The notes under the pieces were generated by a model that was not told the origin of the DNA, made no database searches, and saw only the letters and a list, made by a program, of their open reading frames with translations. Position numbers and translations under genes: made by a program. 64,000 bases of DNA from Candidatus Reidiella endopervernicosa (GTDB lineage: Bacteria > Pseudomonadota > Gammaproteobacteria > GCF-013343005), in the NCBI RefSeq assembly GCF_013343005.1, contig NZ_CP054491.1, positions 1,346,501 through 1,410,500 on the forward strand. Reading direction: 5' to 3'. The stretch's first letter is position 1. The number at the start of each line of letters is the position of its first letter. Positions 18,288 through 28,443 of the stretch are shown here, one piece after another.

Positions 18288-19795
18288 TGGTGGCAGAACA
18301 GATCCGTACCGGGCAGATGCTCGGTTCGCTGCTTGAAGGGATTGTGGTTGTCTCAGCGGCCGATGATGTCGAGATCAGCGCGCTGGCGCTCGACAGTCGT
18401 GCCGTCGAGTCGGGCACGCTCTTCTGCGCCTGTGCTGGCAGCCGTGAACATGGTGTTAACCACGCCGCTGCTGCCCATGCGGCCGGTGCGGTCGCGATTC
18501 TTTGGGAGCCTGCTGAAGGAATCGATGGTGAGGCGCTGAGCGCGCTACCCACGACGGTGATAGCCGTTGAAGGCCTGAGCCAGCGCCTTGGTGAGATTGC
18601 GGCACGCTTCTACGGTCACCCCAGCCACGGCATGGTGGTGACCGGTATTACCGGCACCAATGGCAAGAGTTCAACGGCTCACTACGTGGCAGCAGGGCTC
18701 GATAGCGATGCATCGCCCTGTGGTGTCATCGGCACGCTCGGTAACGGTCGTGTCGGTAGCCTCTCTGAGGCGACCCATACCACTCCCGATGCGATCTCTC
18801 TGCAGCGCCTGCTGGCTGAGATGCGCGATAGTGGCATCGATCAGGTGGCGATGGAGGTCTCCTCTCACGCGCTGGAGCAGGGGCGGGTCAACGGTGTTGA
18901 GTTTGATCTGGCGCTCTGGACCAACCTCAGTCGCGATCATCTCGACTACCACGGCGATATGTCGAACTATGCAGCCGCCAAGCGTCGCCTCTTCGCTATG
19001 CCGGGGCTGCGTGCTGCGGTGATCAATGGTGATGATGAGAACGGCTGTGAGCTGCTCACCTCTTTGACTGAACTTGAGTCGGTTAGCTACGGCTTCTCCG
19101 ATGCGGCGCGTAGCGGTGATCGTTATGTGGTTGGTAGCAATCTGCAACTGAGCGGCGAGGGGATGAGCTTCGATATCGATTCGAGCTGGGGGCAGGTGCG
19201 ACTGCGTACCGACCAGCTGGGTCGTTTCAACGCCAGTAACCTGCTCGGTGCGCTCGCCGCACTGTTGGTGATAGGGCTTCCCTTTGGTGAGGCGATCAGC
19301 CGTATCGGTTCGGTCCCGACCGTCACTGGACGTATGGAACGTTTCTCAGTAGCGGACTCACCGTTGGTGGTGGTTGACTACGCCCATACCCCCGATGCAC
19401 TGGAGCAGGCACTGGCAGCGCTACGCGACCACTGCGACGGTCGCCTCTGGGCGGTATTTGGTTGCGGTGGTGATCGAGATCGTGGCAAACGTCTCGAGAT
19501 GGGCGCCGTTGCAGAACAGTTTGCTGACTACGTGGTGGTGACTGATGACAACCCGCGTAGCGAGGATCCACTGCGCATCGTCATTGAGATCCTCAATGGT
19601 ATGGATAACCCCGACAGTGTCTATATCAAGCGCGATCGTGGTGAGGCGATCGCATTCGCCCTGTTCCATGCCAAGCCGCAGGACATCGTGCTGGTGGCTG
19701 GTAAGGGGCATGAAAACTATCAGCAGATCGGTGATGAGCGTCGCCCCTTCAGTGATCGGAACGAAGTTGAGCGTCTGCTCGGGGAGCGGGGGTGA
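18284..19795 (+). CDS. murE: UDP-MurNAc-L-Ala-D-Glu:meso-diaminopimelate ligase
   Basis: Adds the third amino acid of the peptidoglycan stem peptide, with ATP. 503 residues. The Mur-ligase P-loop GITGTNGKSS is at 121-130. Other substrate motifs are THTTPDAISLQRLL and EVSSHALEQGRV. DNPR at 422-425 is the signature for meso-diaminopimelate, so the wall is of the usual Gram-negative chemistry. YAHTPDALEQAL and the GxGxDRDRGKR region are also conserved. It overlaps ftsI and murF. Confidence 0.97.
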   Translation: MMVAEQIRTGQMLGSLLEGIVVVSAADDVEISALALDSRAVESGTLFCACAGSREHGVNHAAAAHAAGAVAILWEPAEGIDGEALSALPTTVIAVEGLSQRLGEIAARFYGHPSHGMVVTGITGTNGKSSTAHYVAAGLDSDASPCGVIGTLGNGRVGSLSEATHTTPDAISLQRLLAEMRDSGIDQVAMEVSSHALEQGRVNGVEFDLALWTNLSRDHLDYHGDMSNYAAAKRRLFAMPGLRAAVINGDDENGCELLTSLTELESVSYGFSDAARSGDRYVVGSNLQLSGEGMSFDIDSSWGQVRLRTDQLGRFNASNLLGALAALLVIGLPFGEAISRIGSVPTVTGRMERFSVADSPLVVVDYAHTPDALEQALAALRDHCDGRLWAVFGCGGDRDRGKRLEMGAVAEQFADYVVVTDDNPRSEDPLRIVIEILNGMDNPDSVYIKRDRGEAIAFALFHAKPQDIVLVAGKGHENYQQIGDERRPFSDRNEVERLLGERG

Positions 19796-21168
19796 AGCCG
19801 ATGAGTCTGCAACAGCTCACAGCACTGCTTGATGGCCGCATGATCGGTGAAGATGTCTCGATTGCTGCCGTCTCAACCGATAGTCGAACCCTGCCGCAGG
19901 GGGCACTTTTTATCGCCCTGAGCGGCCCCAATTTTGATGGTCACGCCTTTGCCGCGCAGGTGGCGCAGACAGGCGCCGTGGCCGTGCTGGTGAGCCGTGA
20001 GTGCGAGACATCGCTACCGCAGCTGGTGGTTGAGGATACCCGTGTGGCACTAGGGCAGCTGGCGGGTTGGCAGCGCGAGCAGTTCGAGCAGCCACTGGTT
20101 GCGGTGACCGGCTCCAACGGTAAGACCACGGTGAAGGAGATGCTGGCGGCGATTCTCGGCGTGGGCGGCGAGGTGCTCGCCACCGAGGGGAACCTGAATA
20201 ACGATATCGGCATGCCATTGACGCTGCTGCGGCTCGAGGATGAGCAGACCGCAGCGGTCATCGAGATGGGTGCCAACCACGCCGGCGAGATTGCCTATCT
20301 GACCGAGATCGCCAGGCCGAATGTGGCGCTGATTACCAATGCTGGAAATGCCCACCTGGAAGGTTTTGGTTCGCTCGAGGGAGTGGCCGAGGCGAAGGGT
20401 GAGATCTTCTCGGGACTCAGTAGTGACGGTGTGGCGGTGATCAACGCCGATGATCGCTTTGCTCCGCGCTGGCGAGAGCTGGCGGGTAGTCATCGCACGC
20501 TGCAGTTTGGTATTGAACACTCCGCTGATGTGACCGCTAGTCATATCGAGATGGCTGTGGCTGGTGGCGCTGTTACGACGCGTTTCGAACTCAATACCCC
20601 GATTGGTAGCGCCGCGATAAATCTGCCGTTGCCCGGTCGTCACAATGTAATGAATGCGCTGGCGGCTACAGCCGCAGCACTCGCCGCTGGTGCCAATCTT
20701 GATCAGGTGTGTCGTGGACTGGCTGCGATGACGGGGCCAAAGGGGCGTCTGCAGCTGAGGGCTGCGCATGCTGGTGCACAGCTGATCGATGACAGCTACA
20801 ACGCCAACCCTACTTCGCTTAAGGCGGGTGTCGAGGTGTTGTCTGGTATCGGCGGACATCGCTGGCTGGTGATGGGTGATATGGCAGAGCTGGGTGACGA
20901 TGCAGCGGCACTGCATGCCGAGGTGGGCGTTCAGGCAAAGGCGCTTGGTATCGATCGTCTCTACGCGGTCGGTGAGCTCTCCGCGGCGGCGGTTGAGGCG
21001 TTTGGTGCTGAGGCTTTTCACTTTGAGTCGAAAGAAGCGCTGATCGAGGCGTTGCGAGATCAGCTTGCTGCCGATGTGACGCTGTTGGTGAAAGGGTCGC
21101 GCTCCGCCCGAATGGAGCAGGTGGTTGAAGGTTTGAGTATTGATGAGACGAGTGGAGCGGGACATTAA
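19792..21168 (+). CDS. murF: UDP-MurNAc-tripeptide:D-Ala-D-Ala ligase
   Basis: Adds D-Ala-D-Ala to the UDP-MurNAc-tripeptide in the cytosol. 458 residues. The N-terminal domain recognises the UDP-sugar ([25 protein letters not shown]). The P-loop [14 protein letters not shown] is near 105-118. [16 protein letters not shown] and [10 protein letters not shown] are signature segments, and [18 protein letters not shown] lies in the C-terminal domain. The start is GTG 19792 (GTGA overlap with murE) or the ATG three codons later. It ends two bases before mraY. Confidence 0.97.
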   Translation: MKPMSLQQLTALLDGRMIGEDVSIAAVSTDSRTLPQGALFIALSGPNFDGHAFAAQVAQTGAVAVLVSRECETSLPQLVVEDTRVALGQLAGWQREQFEQPLVAVTGSNGKTTVKEMLAAILGVGGEVLATEGNLNNDIGMPLTLLRLEDEQTAAVIEMGANHAGEIAYLTEIARPNVALITNAGNAHLEGFGSLEGVAEAKGEIFSGLSSDGVAVINADDRFAPRWRELAGSHRTLQFGIEHSADVTASHIEMAVAGGAVTTRFELNTPIGSAAINLPLPGRHNVMNALAATAAALAAGANLDQVCRGLAAMTGPKGRLQLRAAHAGAQLIDDSYNANPTSLKAGVEVLSGIGGHRWLVMGDMAELGDDAAALHAEVGVQAKALGIDRLYAVGELSAAAVEAFGAEAFHFESKEALIEALRDQLAADVTLLVKGSRSARMEQVVEGLSIDETSGAGH

Positions 21169-21170
21169 CG

Positions 21171-22250
21171 ATGTTGCTTGAATTAGCAAACTATCTGGCG
21201 CAATTCCATAGTGGATTTAATGTATTCCAGTACCTGACCCTGCGTGCCATTCTCGGGGTGCTGACGGCGCTGGTGATTGCATTTGTAATCGGCCCAACGA
21301 TGATCCGTAAGCTCAGCTATCACCAGATCGGTCAGGCGATCCGTGACGATGGGCCACAGAGCCATCTCGCCAAGGCGGGTACTCCGACCATGGGTGGGGC
21401 ACTGATTATCGTCGCCATCGCCCTCTCAACCCTGCTCTGGGCAGACCTGAGTAACCGTTACGTCTGGACCGTGCTGCTGGTCACCATCGCCTTTGGTGCG
21501 ATCGGTTGGGTAGATGACTACCGCAAGGTGGTGGAGCGCAATCCCAAGGGGCTCTCGGCGAAAGCGAAATATTTCTGGCAATCGGTGGTGGCGCTCGGTG
21601 TGGCGATCTATCTCTATAAAACCGCTTCACCGGTTGAGACGCAGTTGATCCTGCCCTTTGTTAAGAGTGTCACGATCGAGCTGGGTGTCGGCTTTGTGGT
21701 ACTGACCTACTTTGTCATCGTCGGTACCAGCAACGCGGTCAACCTGACCGATGGCCTCGATGGGCTGGCGATTCTGCCAACGGTCATGGTGGCCGGTGCA
21801 CTGGCGATCTACGCCTACGTTACCGGTCACGCCAATTTCTCTGGCTACCTCGGTCTGCCCTATGTGCGTGGGGTCGGTGAAGTGGTGGTCTTCTGTGGCG
21901 CGATGGTCGGTGCCGGACTCGGTTTTCTCTGGTTCAACGCCTATCCCGCGCAGGTCTTCATGGGTGATGTCGGTGCGCTGGCACTCGGTGCCGCGCTCGG
22001 TCTGCTGGCGGTACTGGTTCGTCAGGAGCTGGTGCTGTTCATCATGGGCGGTGTGTTCGTGGTCGAGACCGTCTCAGTGATCCTGCAGGTTACCTCATTC
22101 AAATTGACCGGTCGGCGCATCTTCCGCATGGCGCCGCTGCACCACCACTTCGAAGAGAAGGGGTGGCCGGAGACACGGGTCGTGGTCCGTTTCTGGATTA
22201 TTACGGTCATTCTGGTGCTGATCGGACTGGCAGCACTGAAGATTCGATAA
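21171..22250 (+). CDS. mraY: Phospho-MurNAc-pentapeptide transferase (lipid I synthase)
   Basis: Polytopic inner-membrane enzyme that transfers phospho-MurNAc-pentapeptide to undecaprenyl phosphate, making lipid I. 359 residues, about ten helices. Diagnostic motifs: [13 protein letters not shown] (about 66-78), GWVDDYRKV with the active-site Asp pair, [13 protein letters not shown] with the third catalytic Asp, and the HHHFE motif of the cytoplasmic loop ([15 protein letters not shown]). Length and motifs match the family exactly. Confidence 0.97.
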   Translation: MLLELANYLAQFHSGFNVFQYLTLRAILGVLTALVIAFVIGPTMIRKLSYHQIGQAIRDDGPQSHLAKAGTPTMGGALIIVAIALSTLLWADLSNRYVWTVLLVTIAFGAIGWVDDYRKVVERNPKGLSAKAKYFWQSVVALGVAIYLYKTASPVETQLILPFVKSVTIELGVGFVVLTYFVIVGTSNAVNLTDGLDGLAILPTVMVAGALAIYAYVTGHANFSGYLGLPYVRGVGEVVVFCGAMVGAGLGFLWFNAYPAQVFMGDVGALALGAALGLLAVLVRQELVLFIMGGVFVVETVSVILQVTSFKLTGRRIFRMAPLHHHFEEKGWPETRVVVRFWIITVILVLIGLAALKIR

Positions 22251-22256
22251 AGAGAG

Positions 22257-23627
22257 ATGTTGACGGCTGAAACATTGATGGAAGAGCAGATGACAACGGG
22301 GCATGAGGAGCGGACGCTGGTCGTCGGTCTGGGTAAAACCGGGCTGTCGGTTGCGCGCTTCCTTGCGGCGCGTGGCGAGTCGGTCGCAGTGACCGACAGC
22401 CGCGAGACCCCACCGATGCTCGATGAGCTGCGTGAGCAACTGCCCGATGTGGCCCTCTTCACAGGTGAATTCTCTGAACAGCTTTTCGCCACGGCCGAAC
22501 GCATTATTGTCAGTCCTGGCGTTGATCTACGTCAGCTACCGCTCTCTGAGGCGATGATGCGTGGTGCCGAGGTGATGGGCGATATCGAACTCTTTGCTCG
22601 CTACGCCGATGCGCCGGTGGTTGCCATTACCGGCTCCAACGGTAAGAGCACTGTGACCGCGTTGGTCGGTGCGATGGTTGAGGCGGCCGGGCGCGAGGTG
22701 AGGCTGGGTGGTAACTACGGCACCCCGGCGCTCGATCTGTTGCAGGAGCAGGCCCCCGATCTCTATGTACTGGAGCTCTCCAGCTTCCAGCTTGAAACAA
22801 CAAACACGCTACAGTGCGAGTCTGCCGCGGTGCTCAATATCTCGGCCGACCATATGGATCGTTATAACGATCTGGAGGCCTATATATCGGCCAAGCGTCG
22901 CATTTTTCACAACACCGCTGTCTGCGTGGTCAATTGTGACGATATGGCGGTCACTGACATGGTCAGGGGGGAGGAGAATGTCGTCTGCTTCACTCTCAAG
23001 CCACCCAAAAGCGGTGAATATGGTTTGCTCGAGGCGGGGGGTGAGCAGTGGCTCTGTTATGGCGATCAGCGCCTGATGGCCGCCGCTGAACTGCGCATGG
23101 TCGGCAGCCACAACTGCGCCAATGTGCTGGCGGCAATGGCGCTTGGTTCGGCGGCAGGTCTAGCGCTCGAGCCGATGGTTGAAGCGGCACGCCACTTCAC
23201 CGGTCTGCCGCATCGTTGTCAGTGGGTGGCCGAGGCGGAGGGTGTGCGCTGGTTCAACGATTCGAAGGGGACCAACGTTGGTGCGACAATCGCCGCGATT
23301 GAAGGTATTGCAGCCCCAGTGGTTCTGATTGCCGGGGGTGAGGGCAAGGGTGCCGATTTTGCACCACTGCGTGAGGCGCTAGCGGATAAGGGGCGTGCCG
23401 TCGTGCTCTTCGGTCGAGATGCATCGTTGATCGAGTCAGCAGTCAATGGCGCCACTGACGTGGTCCATGCGGCTGATCTTGATGAGGCGGTGGCAAAAGC
23501 CGCCGCCCTGGCCAAGTCGGGCGATGCGGTACTCTTCTCGCCCGCCTGCGCCAGCTTCGATATGTTCCGAAATTATGAAGAGCGCGGTGAGCGTTTCGTT
23601 GAGGCGGTTGGGAGGTTGCTCGCATGA
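22257..23627 (+). CDS. murD: UDP-MurNAc-L-alanine:D-glutamate ligase
   Basis: Adds D-glutamate to UDP-MurNAc-L-Ala. 456 residues from the first ATG. Homology to other MurD proteins begins only at ERTLVVGLGKTGLSVARFLA, so the real start may be the ATG at 22290. The P-loop ITGSNGKSTVTALVG and LELSSFQLETT are diagnostic, as is GLPHRCQWVAEAEGVRWFNDSKGTN in the central-to-C-terminal part. It lies seven bases after mraY and overlaps ftsW by ATGA. Confidence 0.96.
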   Translation: MLTAETLMEEQMTTGHEERTLVVGLGKTGLSVARFLAARGESVAVTDSRETPPMLDELREQLPDVALFTGEFSEQLFATAERIIVSPGVDLRQLPLSEAMMRGAEVMGDIELFARYADAPVVAITGSNGKSTVTALVGAMVEAAGREVRLGGNYGTPALDLLQEQAPDLYVLELSSFQLETTNTLQCESAAVLNISADHMDRYNDLEAYISAKRRIFHNTAVCVVNCDDMAVTDMVRGEENVVCFTLKPPKSGEYGLLEAGGEQWLCYGDQRLMAAAELRMVGSHNCANVLAAMALGSAAGLALEPMVEAARHFTGLPHRCQWVAEAEGVRWFNDSKGTNVGATIAAIEGIAAPVVLIAGGEGKGADFAPLREALADKGRAVVLFGRDASLIESAVNGATDVVHAADLDEAVAKAAALAKSGDAVLFSPACASFDMFRNYEERGERFVEAVGRLLA

Positions 23628-24817
23628 GTGCGGTTGCAGCTACAGCGGGTCAGGCCTCACGCGCGGCGGTTAAACGCAAGCCGGCCGAGTATGACTTCTG
23701 GCTGCTCGGTACCGTCTTCACACTGGCCGCGCTCGGTCTGGTGATGGTCGGTTCTGCCTCAATCGCCTATGCCGACCGATTCTACGATACGCCGTTCCAT
23801 TTTCTCTTCCGTCAGAGTGTTTACATGATAGTTGCGCTGCTTAGCGGCTACCTGGTGGTGAAGACACCGATGGTGCAGTGGGAACGTGCCAGCATGGCGC
23901 TGCTGGTCGGTGCGCTGCTGTTGCTGATGGTGGTATTGATCCCCGGTGTTGGTCGCGAGGTCAATGGTGCGGTGCGTTGGCTACCACTCGGTGTGATCAA
24001 TATGCAGGTCTCCGAACTGGCGAAGCTGTTTGTGATTATCTATCTGGCCGGTTATCTGGTGCGCCGTGGCCACGATGTACGTAACACCGCCAAGGGCTTC
24101 TTTGTGCCGATGGGTGTGTTGAGCTTTACGGCACTGTTGCTGCTGCTGGAGCCCGATTTTGGAACCACGGTGGTGTTGATGGCCGCAGCGCTCGGTATGC
24201 TCTTCATCGGTGGGGTACGCCTCTGGCTGTTTGGCATGTGGCTCGGAGTGGTGCTCGCGGCGATGGTCATTCTGGCAGTCTCATCCCCCTACCGTATGCA
24301 GCGTATTACCACCTTCCTCAACCCCTGGGCCGATCCCTTCAATAGCGGCTTCCAGCTCACCCAGGCGCTGATGGCGATTGGTCGCGGCGAGTGGTTTGGC
24401 GTCGGGCTTGGTGCCAGTGTGCAAAAACTCTCCTACCTGCCTGAGGCACATACCGATTTCCTCTTTGCCGTGATCGGTGAGGAGCTCGGCTTTGTCACCG
24501 TGACGCTGGTGGTGGTGCTGTTTGCATTCTTTGTCTGGCGCAGTTTTGCCATTGCAGCACGTGCCGAACAGCGCGGTCACCGCTTTCCCGCCTACCTCTG
24601 TTACGGCATTGCGCTGTGGATTGGGGTGCAGGCCTTTATCAACATGGGCGTGAACATGGGGCTGCTGCCGACCAAGGGGCTGACCCTGCCGCTGATGAGT
24701 TATGGCGGAAGTAGTCTGATTGTTACCGCACTTGCGATCGGGATGGTGGTACGTACCGATCATGAGCTGCGCACCACGCCCGATGAGGGGCAGATACCGT
24801 GGGGGCAGAAGTCATGA
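23624..24817 (+). CDS. ftsW: Septal peptidoglycan glycosyltransferase FtsW
   Basis: SEDS-family membrane protein that polymerises glycan strands at the septum together with FtsI. 397 residues, ten predicted helices after a cytoplasmic start of about 25 residues. Conserved parts: GLVMVGSASIAYAD, GREVNGAVRWLPLGVINMQVSELAKL (a core SEDS loop), LLEPDFGTTVVL, EAHTDFLFAVIGEELGF with the catalytic-site Asp, and GLLPTKGLTLPLMSYGGSSLI. Overlaps murD and murG by ATGA. Confidence 0.97.
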   Translation: MSAVAATAGQASRAAVKRKPAEYDFWLLGTVFTLAALGLVMVGSASIAYADRFYDTPFHFLFRQSVYMIVALLSGYLVVKTPMVQWERASMALLVGALLLLMVVLIPGVGREVNGAVRWLPLGVINMQVSELAKLFVIIYLAGYLVRRGHDVRNTAKGFFVPMGVLSFTALLLLLEPDFGTTVVLMAAALGMLFIGGVRLWLFGMWLGVVLAAMVILAVSSPYRMQRITTFLNPWADPFNSGFQLTQALMAIGRGEWFGVGLGASVQKLSYLPEAHTDFLFAVIGEELGFVTVTLVVVLFAFFVWRSFAIAARAEQRGHRFPAYLCYGIALWIGVQAFINMGVNMGLLPTKGLTLPLMSYGGSSLIVTALAIGMVVRTDHELRTTPDEGQIPWGQKS

Positions 24818-25911
24818 GCCGCAGGGGGACGGTACTGGTGATGGCTGGTGGCACTGGTGGACACGTCTTTCCGGCGCTGGCGGTGGCTGAGCGTCTGCGC
24901 GACGAGCAGGTTGAGGTGGTCTGGATGGGCACCCCACACGGTCTTGAGTCGCGTGTGGTGCCCGAGGCCGGTTTCCCACTCGAGGCAGTTGAGGTACAGG
25001 GGCTGCGTGGTACCGGTATCAGACGTCTTATTGCAGCACCGTTTGTCCTGCTCAAGGCGCTGCTGCGCTCTATCGCGATTCTGCGCAAGGTGCGTCCCGA
25101 TGCGGTTCTGGGGTTGGGGGGCTTTGTTACCGGCCCCGGCGGTGTGGCGGCAAGGCTGATGGGTAAACCTCTGCTGGTACATGAACAGAACGCTATCGCT
25201 GGATTGACCAATCGTCTGCTCTCGCGCATCGCAACCAGATTGATGCAGGCCTTCCCTGGCAGCTTCCCCGTTTCACGCAAACCGATACATACCGGTAATC
25301 CGGTGCGTGCCGATATTGCAGCGCTCGAGGCACCAAATGTTCGTATGGCAGAGCATACAGGTCCGGTACGGCTACTGGTGCTGGGTGGCAGTCTCGGTGC
25401 ACAGGCGCTCAATGAGCAACTGCCCGCCGCACTGGCGTTACTTAACGAATCGGAGCGTCCCGTGGTTCGCCATCAGGCGGGTGGCGGAAAACATGAAGAG
25501 GCTAAACAAGCGTACCAATCTGCCGGTGTTGATGCGGAAGTGCTTCCCTTCATCGCTGACATGGCAGGGGCATACGGTTGGGCCGATCTGGTGATCTGCC
25601 GCGCCGGTGCGCTGACCGTGGCCGAGCTGGCCGCAGCTGGTGTCGCTAGCATCCTGGTGCCGTTCCCCTATGCCGTTGATGATCACCAGAGCGCCAATGC
25701 CCGTTACCTCTCCGATGCAGGTGCCGCACTGCTGCTGCAGCAGCGCGACATCGAACCGGAGATGTTTGCTGAGATGGTGCGCGGACTGATCAGTGATCGT
25801 GCTCGTCTGGTGGAGATGGCAAATATGGCGCGTGCCAGGGCGATGCCGGATGCGACATCAGTGGTCGCAACTGAGTGTCTGCAGTTCTGTCGTACAGGAG
25901 ATGCCGCATGA
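24814..25911 (+). CDS. murG: UDP-GlcNAc transferase MurG (lipid II synthase)
   Basis: Peripheral inner-membrane glycosyltransferase that adds GlcNAc to lipid I. 365 residues from the ATG at 24814, which overlaps the ftsW stop as ATGA. An upstream GTG at 24799 is less likely. N-terminal GT-B motif [19 protein letters not shown], the second glycine-rich loop [30 protein letters not shown], and [15 protein letters not shown] with the C-terminal UDP-binding region [15 protein letters not shown]. Full length for the family. Confidence 0.97.
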   Translation: MSRRGTVLVMAGGTGGHVFPALAVAERLRDEQVEVVWMGTPHGLESRVVPEAGFPLEAVEVQGLRGTGIRRLIAAPFVLLKALLRSIAILRKVRPDAVLGLGGFVTGPGGVAARLMGKPLLVHEQNAIAGLTNRLLSRIATRLMQAFPGSFPVSRKPIHTGNPVRADIAALEAPNVRMAEHTGPVRLLVLGGSLGAQALNEQLPAALALLNESERPVVRHQAGGGKHEEAKQAYQSAGVDAEVLPFIADMAGAYGWADLVICRAGALTVAELAAAGVASILVPFPYAVDDHQSANARYLSDAGAALLLQQRDIEPEMFAEMVRGLISDRARLVEMANMARARAMPDATSVVATECLQFCRTGDAA

Positions 25912-27368
25912 GTGGTCATATGCAGCAGGGTGAGATGCTCAATCCAATGGGCCGTATGCGTTCGATCCATCTGATTGGCATCGGTGGTGCGGGTATGGGG
26001 GGTATCGCCGAGGTGCTGCTCAATCTTGGCTACAAGGTGACCGGTTCCGATCTGCAACAGAATGCGATGACCGAACGACTCAGCTCGCTCGGTGCAGAGA
26101 TCGTCTTTGGCCATCAGGCGGAGAATGTCGCCGATGCCGATGTGGTGGTGATCTCCAGTGCGGTGACCAGTGATAATCCTGAAGTGGTGGCTGCACAGGA
26201 GCGGCGTATCCCGGTGGTACCGCGTGCAGAGATGCTCGCTGAACTGATGCGTTTCCGTTACGGCATCGCCGTGGCCGGTACCCACGGCAAGACGACCACC
26301 ACCAGCCTGATCGCCTCACTGCTCGGTGAGGGTGGCCTCGATCCGACCTTCGTCATCGGTGGCAAGCTCAACAGTGCTGGGACCAACGCGCGTCTCGGTG
26401 CTGGCCGTTACCTGGTGGCCGAAGCGGATGAGAGCGACGCCTCCTTCCTGTTCCTGCAGCCTATGTTGGCAGTGGTGACCAACGTCGATGCCGATCACCT
26501 CTCGACCTACGGCGGGGACTTCGATCGCTTGCGTGACAGTTTTATTGAGTTCCTTCATCACCTGCCGTTCTACGGTCTGGCAGTGGTCTGTATAGATGAT
26601 GATGAGGTGCGCGAACTGCTGCCGCGTATTACCCGTCCACTGCTCACCTACGGTACTGCTGAAGATGCCGATGTGCGGGCGATGAATATCTCGCAGCAGG
26701 GGGTTAATACCCACTTTGAGGTGATGTTGCCGGGTCGCGAAGCGCCATTGGCGATCACCCTGAGTCTACCTGGGCGACACAACATGCTTAATGCGCTGGC
26801 CGCGATTGCCGTGGCGGTTGAGCTGGGTGTCGACGATGAGTCGATTCAGCAGGGTCTGGCACGCTTTGAGGGTATCGGACGGCGCTTCCAGGTGCGCGGT
26901 GAGCTGCCACTTGAGTCGGGCCGAGCGCTGCTGGTTGATGACTACGGCCACCACCCGCGTGAGCTGGCCGCTACGGTGCAGGCGATTCGAGATGGTTGGC
27001 CCGAGCGCCGTCTGGTGATGGCCTTCCAGCCGCATCGCTATAGCCGTACCCGCGACCTGCTCGATGATTTTGCCCAGGTGCTCTCCGAGTGTGACGCGGT
27101 GATTCTGACCGAGGTCTACTCGGCCGGAGAGACACCAATTGCCGGAGCCGATGGTCGTGCCCTGGCGCGTGCAATCCGTGCCCGCGGCAAGGTCGATCCG
27201 GTTTTTGTTGAGCGGCCGAGCGAGATCGCTGAGCTGGTCGCCAGTGTGGCCCGTGGTGGTGACATTCTGCTGGTGCAGGGAGCGGGCAATATCGGTGTGG
27301 TTGCGCAGCAGTTGGCAGCCGATGCGGAACCGGCCAGCGATGCGGCGGTACAGGGAGGTGCAGCATGA
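25908..27368 (+). CDS. murC: UDP-N-acetylmuramate:L-alanine ligase
   Basis: First amino-acid ligase of the stem peptide. 486 residues from the ATG at 25908 (ATGA overlap with murG). [18 protein letters not shown] is the N-terminal nucleotide-sugar motif (about 18-35). [14 protein letters not shown] is the P-loop. [14 protein letters not shown] and [18 protein letters not shown] are conserved parts of the active site. The C-terminal domain ends near [11 protein letters not shown], followed by a short Ala-rich tail. It overlaps the next small ORF, not murB, by ATGA. Confidence 0.97.
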   Translation: MSGHMQQGEMLNPMGRMRSIHLIGIGGAGMGGIAEVLLNLGYKVTGSDLQQNAMTERLSSLGAEIVFGHQAENVADADVVVISSAVTSDNPEVVAAQERRIPVVPRAEMLAELMRFRYGIAVAGTHGKTTTTSLIASLLGEGGLDPTFVIGGKLNSAGTNARLGAGRYLVAEADESDASFLFLQPMLAVVTNVDADHLSTYGGDFDRLRDSFIEFLHHLPFYGLAVVCIDDDEVRELLPRITRPLLTYGTAEDADVRAMNISQQGVNTHFEVMLPGREAPLAITLSLPGRHNMLNALAAIAVAVELGVDDESIQQGLARFEGIGRRFQVRGELPLESGRALLVDDYGHHPRELAATVQAIRDGWPERRLVMAFQPHRYSRTRDLLDDFAQVLSECDAVILTEVYSAGETPIAGADGRALARAIRARGKVDPVFVERPSEIAELVASVARGGDILLVQGAGNIGVVAQQLAADAEPASDAAVQGGAA

Positions 27369-27529
27369 AGATGCGTTATCAACTCCATCTGGGTTGTGGC
27401 GAACCACTGGTCTGCCACCACAGTGCACTACAGCGTCTGCGCAAGGCGCAGCAGTGTGGTTCAGACAAACCACGCATGATGCGGGTTACTACGGTGATGA
27501 AGCGTCGCAGTGTCGGAGGCAAGCGATGA
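27365..27529 (+). CDS. Small basic ORF coupled between murC and murB, unknown
   Basis: I do not recognise this 54-residue product. It starts at ATG 27365, whose ATGA overlaps the murC stop, and its TGA lies inside ATGA of the murB start (27526). GGAGGT sits six bases before its ATG, as strong as any site in the cluster, and murB has its own GGAGG within the ORF's last codons. The protein is very basic (14 Lys/Arg), has three cysteines at 11, 17 and 31 and histidines at 8, 18 and 19, and no hydrophobic helix. The N-terminal part ([13 protein letters not shown]) could bind a metal. The C-terminus is Arg/Lys-rich ([10 protein letters not shown]). Either it is a real small protein, or a translational relay that carries ribosomes from murC to murB. 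Confidence 0.6.
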   Translation: MKMRYQLHLGCGEPLVCHHSALQRLRKAQQCGSDKPRMMRVTTVMKRRSVGGKR

Positions 27530-28443
27530 TGGCGGCGGCACTCGATAATGGGCTGCGCGGCGAGCTGCTGCTCAACGAGTCGATGTCGCGCCACACCTCG
27601 TGGCGCGTCGGTGGTCCTGCCGAACGCCTCTATCGTCCTGCGGACATTGAAGATCTGTGTGCTTTCCTGCAGTCACTACCTGCTGGTGAGGCGCTTTACT
27701 GGATTGGTCTTGGTAGCAATCTGCTGGTGCGTGATGGTGGTCTCAGAGGCACAGCAATCATGACCAAGGGTGTTATTGATCACGCTGAGCAGTGCACGGC
27801 CGAGACCATTCGTGCAGAGGCGGGTATCTCCTGCGCCAAGCTCGCACGCTTCTGTTCTCGTGCGGGGTTGACCGGGGCAGAGTTTCTGGCAGGTATTCCC
27901 GGCACCTTCGGTGGTGCTCTGGCGATGAATGCCGGGGCCTTCGGAGGTGAGACATGGTCGCTGCTGATCGAGATCGAGACGGTTGATCGTCACGGAGAGT
28001 TGCATCGTCATAGCCCCGAAGAGTTCAAGGTGGCCTATCGCTCCGTTGAGGGGCCTGCCGACGAGTGGTTTGCGGCGGCGACACTGCGGCTTGAGGTGGG
28101 CGATGTTGAGGTCAACACGCAGCGTATTCGCGAGCTGCTTGAGCAGCGCAGCGGCGCGCAGCCGATCGGTCTGCCGAGCTGCGGTTCGGTGTTCCGTAAT
28201 CCCGAGGGTGATCATGCGGCGCGTCTGATCGATAGCGCAGGGTTGAAAGGGTTGAGTATCGGGGCTGCCTCGGTCTCGGAGAAACACGCCAACTTCATTA
28301 TCAACAATGGCGGTGCCACCGCAGCCGATATTGAGTCACTGATTGAGCTGGTTGCCAGGCGGGTTCACGCAATCCATGGCGTTGAGCTTGAGCAAGAGGT
28401 CCACATCATCGGTGAGCCGACAGGAGGGGGCGATGAGCAGTAG
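27526..28443 (+). CDS. murB: UDP-N-acetylenolpyruvoylglucosamine reductase, type II
   Basis: NADPH- and FAD-dependent reductase that completes UDP-MurNAc. 305 residues from the ATG at 27526 (a second ATG follows at once). FAD-binding motif WIGLGSNLLVRDGGLRG. The pocket segments AGIPGTFGGALAMNAGAFGGE and LPSCGSVFRNPEGDHAARLID carry the catalytic Ser, and EKHANFIINNGGATAADI is the C-terminal motif. The length of about 300 and the CGSVFRNP motif place it in type II, unlike the longer E. coli type I enzyme. GGAGG lies five bases upstream. Confidence 0.96.
   Translation: MMAAALDNGLRGELLLNESMSRHTSWRVGGPAERLYRPADIEDLCAFLQSLPAGEALYWIGLGSNLLVRDGGLRGTAIMTKGVIDHAEQCTAETIRAEAGISCAKLARFCSRAGLTGAEFLAGIPGTFGGALAMNAGAFGGETWSLLIEIETVDRHGELHRHSPEEFKVAYRSVEGPADEWFAAATLRLEVGDVEVNTQRIRELLEQRSGAQPIGLPSCGSVFRNPEGDHAARLIDSAGLKGLSIGAASVSEKHANFIINNGGATAADIESLIELVARRVHAIHGVELEQEVHIIGEPTGGGDEQ

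Noticed and set aside
20050-21189. 379-codon open frame on minus inside murF
   Set aside because: Antisense to murF with a low-complexity, His/Gln/Arg-rich translation, typical of a shadow frame.
25875-25907. Longer N-terminus for murC
   Set aside because: The extra 11 codons lie within murG, and the ATG at 25908 gives the usual ATGA overlap and normal protein start.
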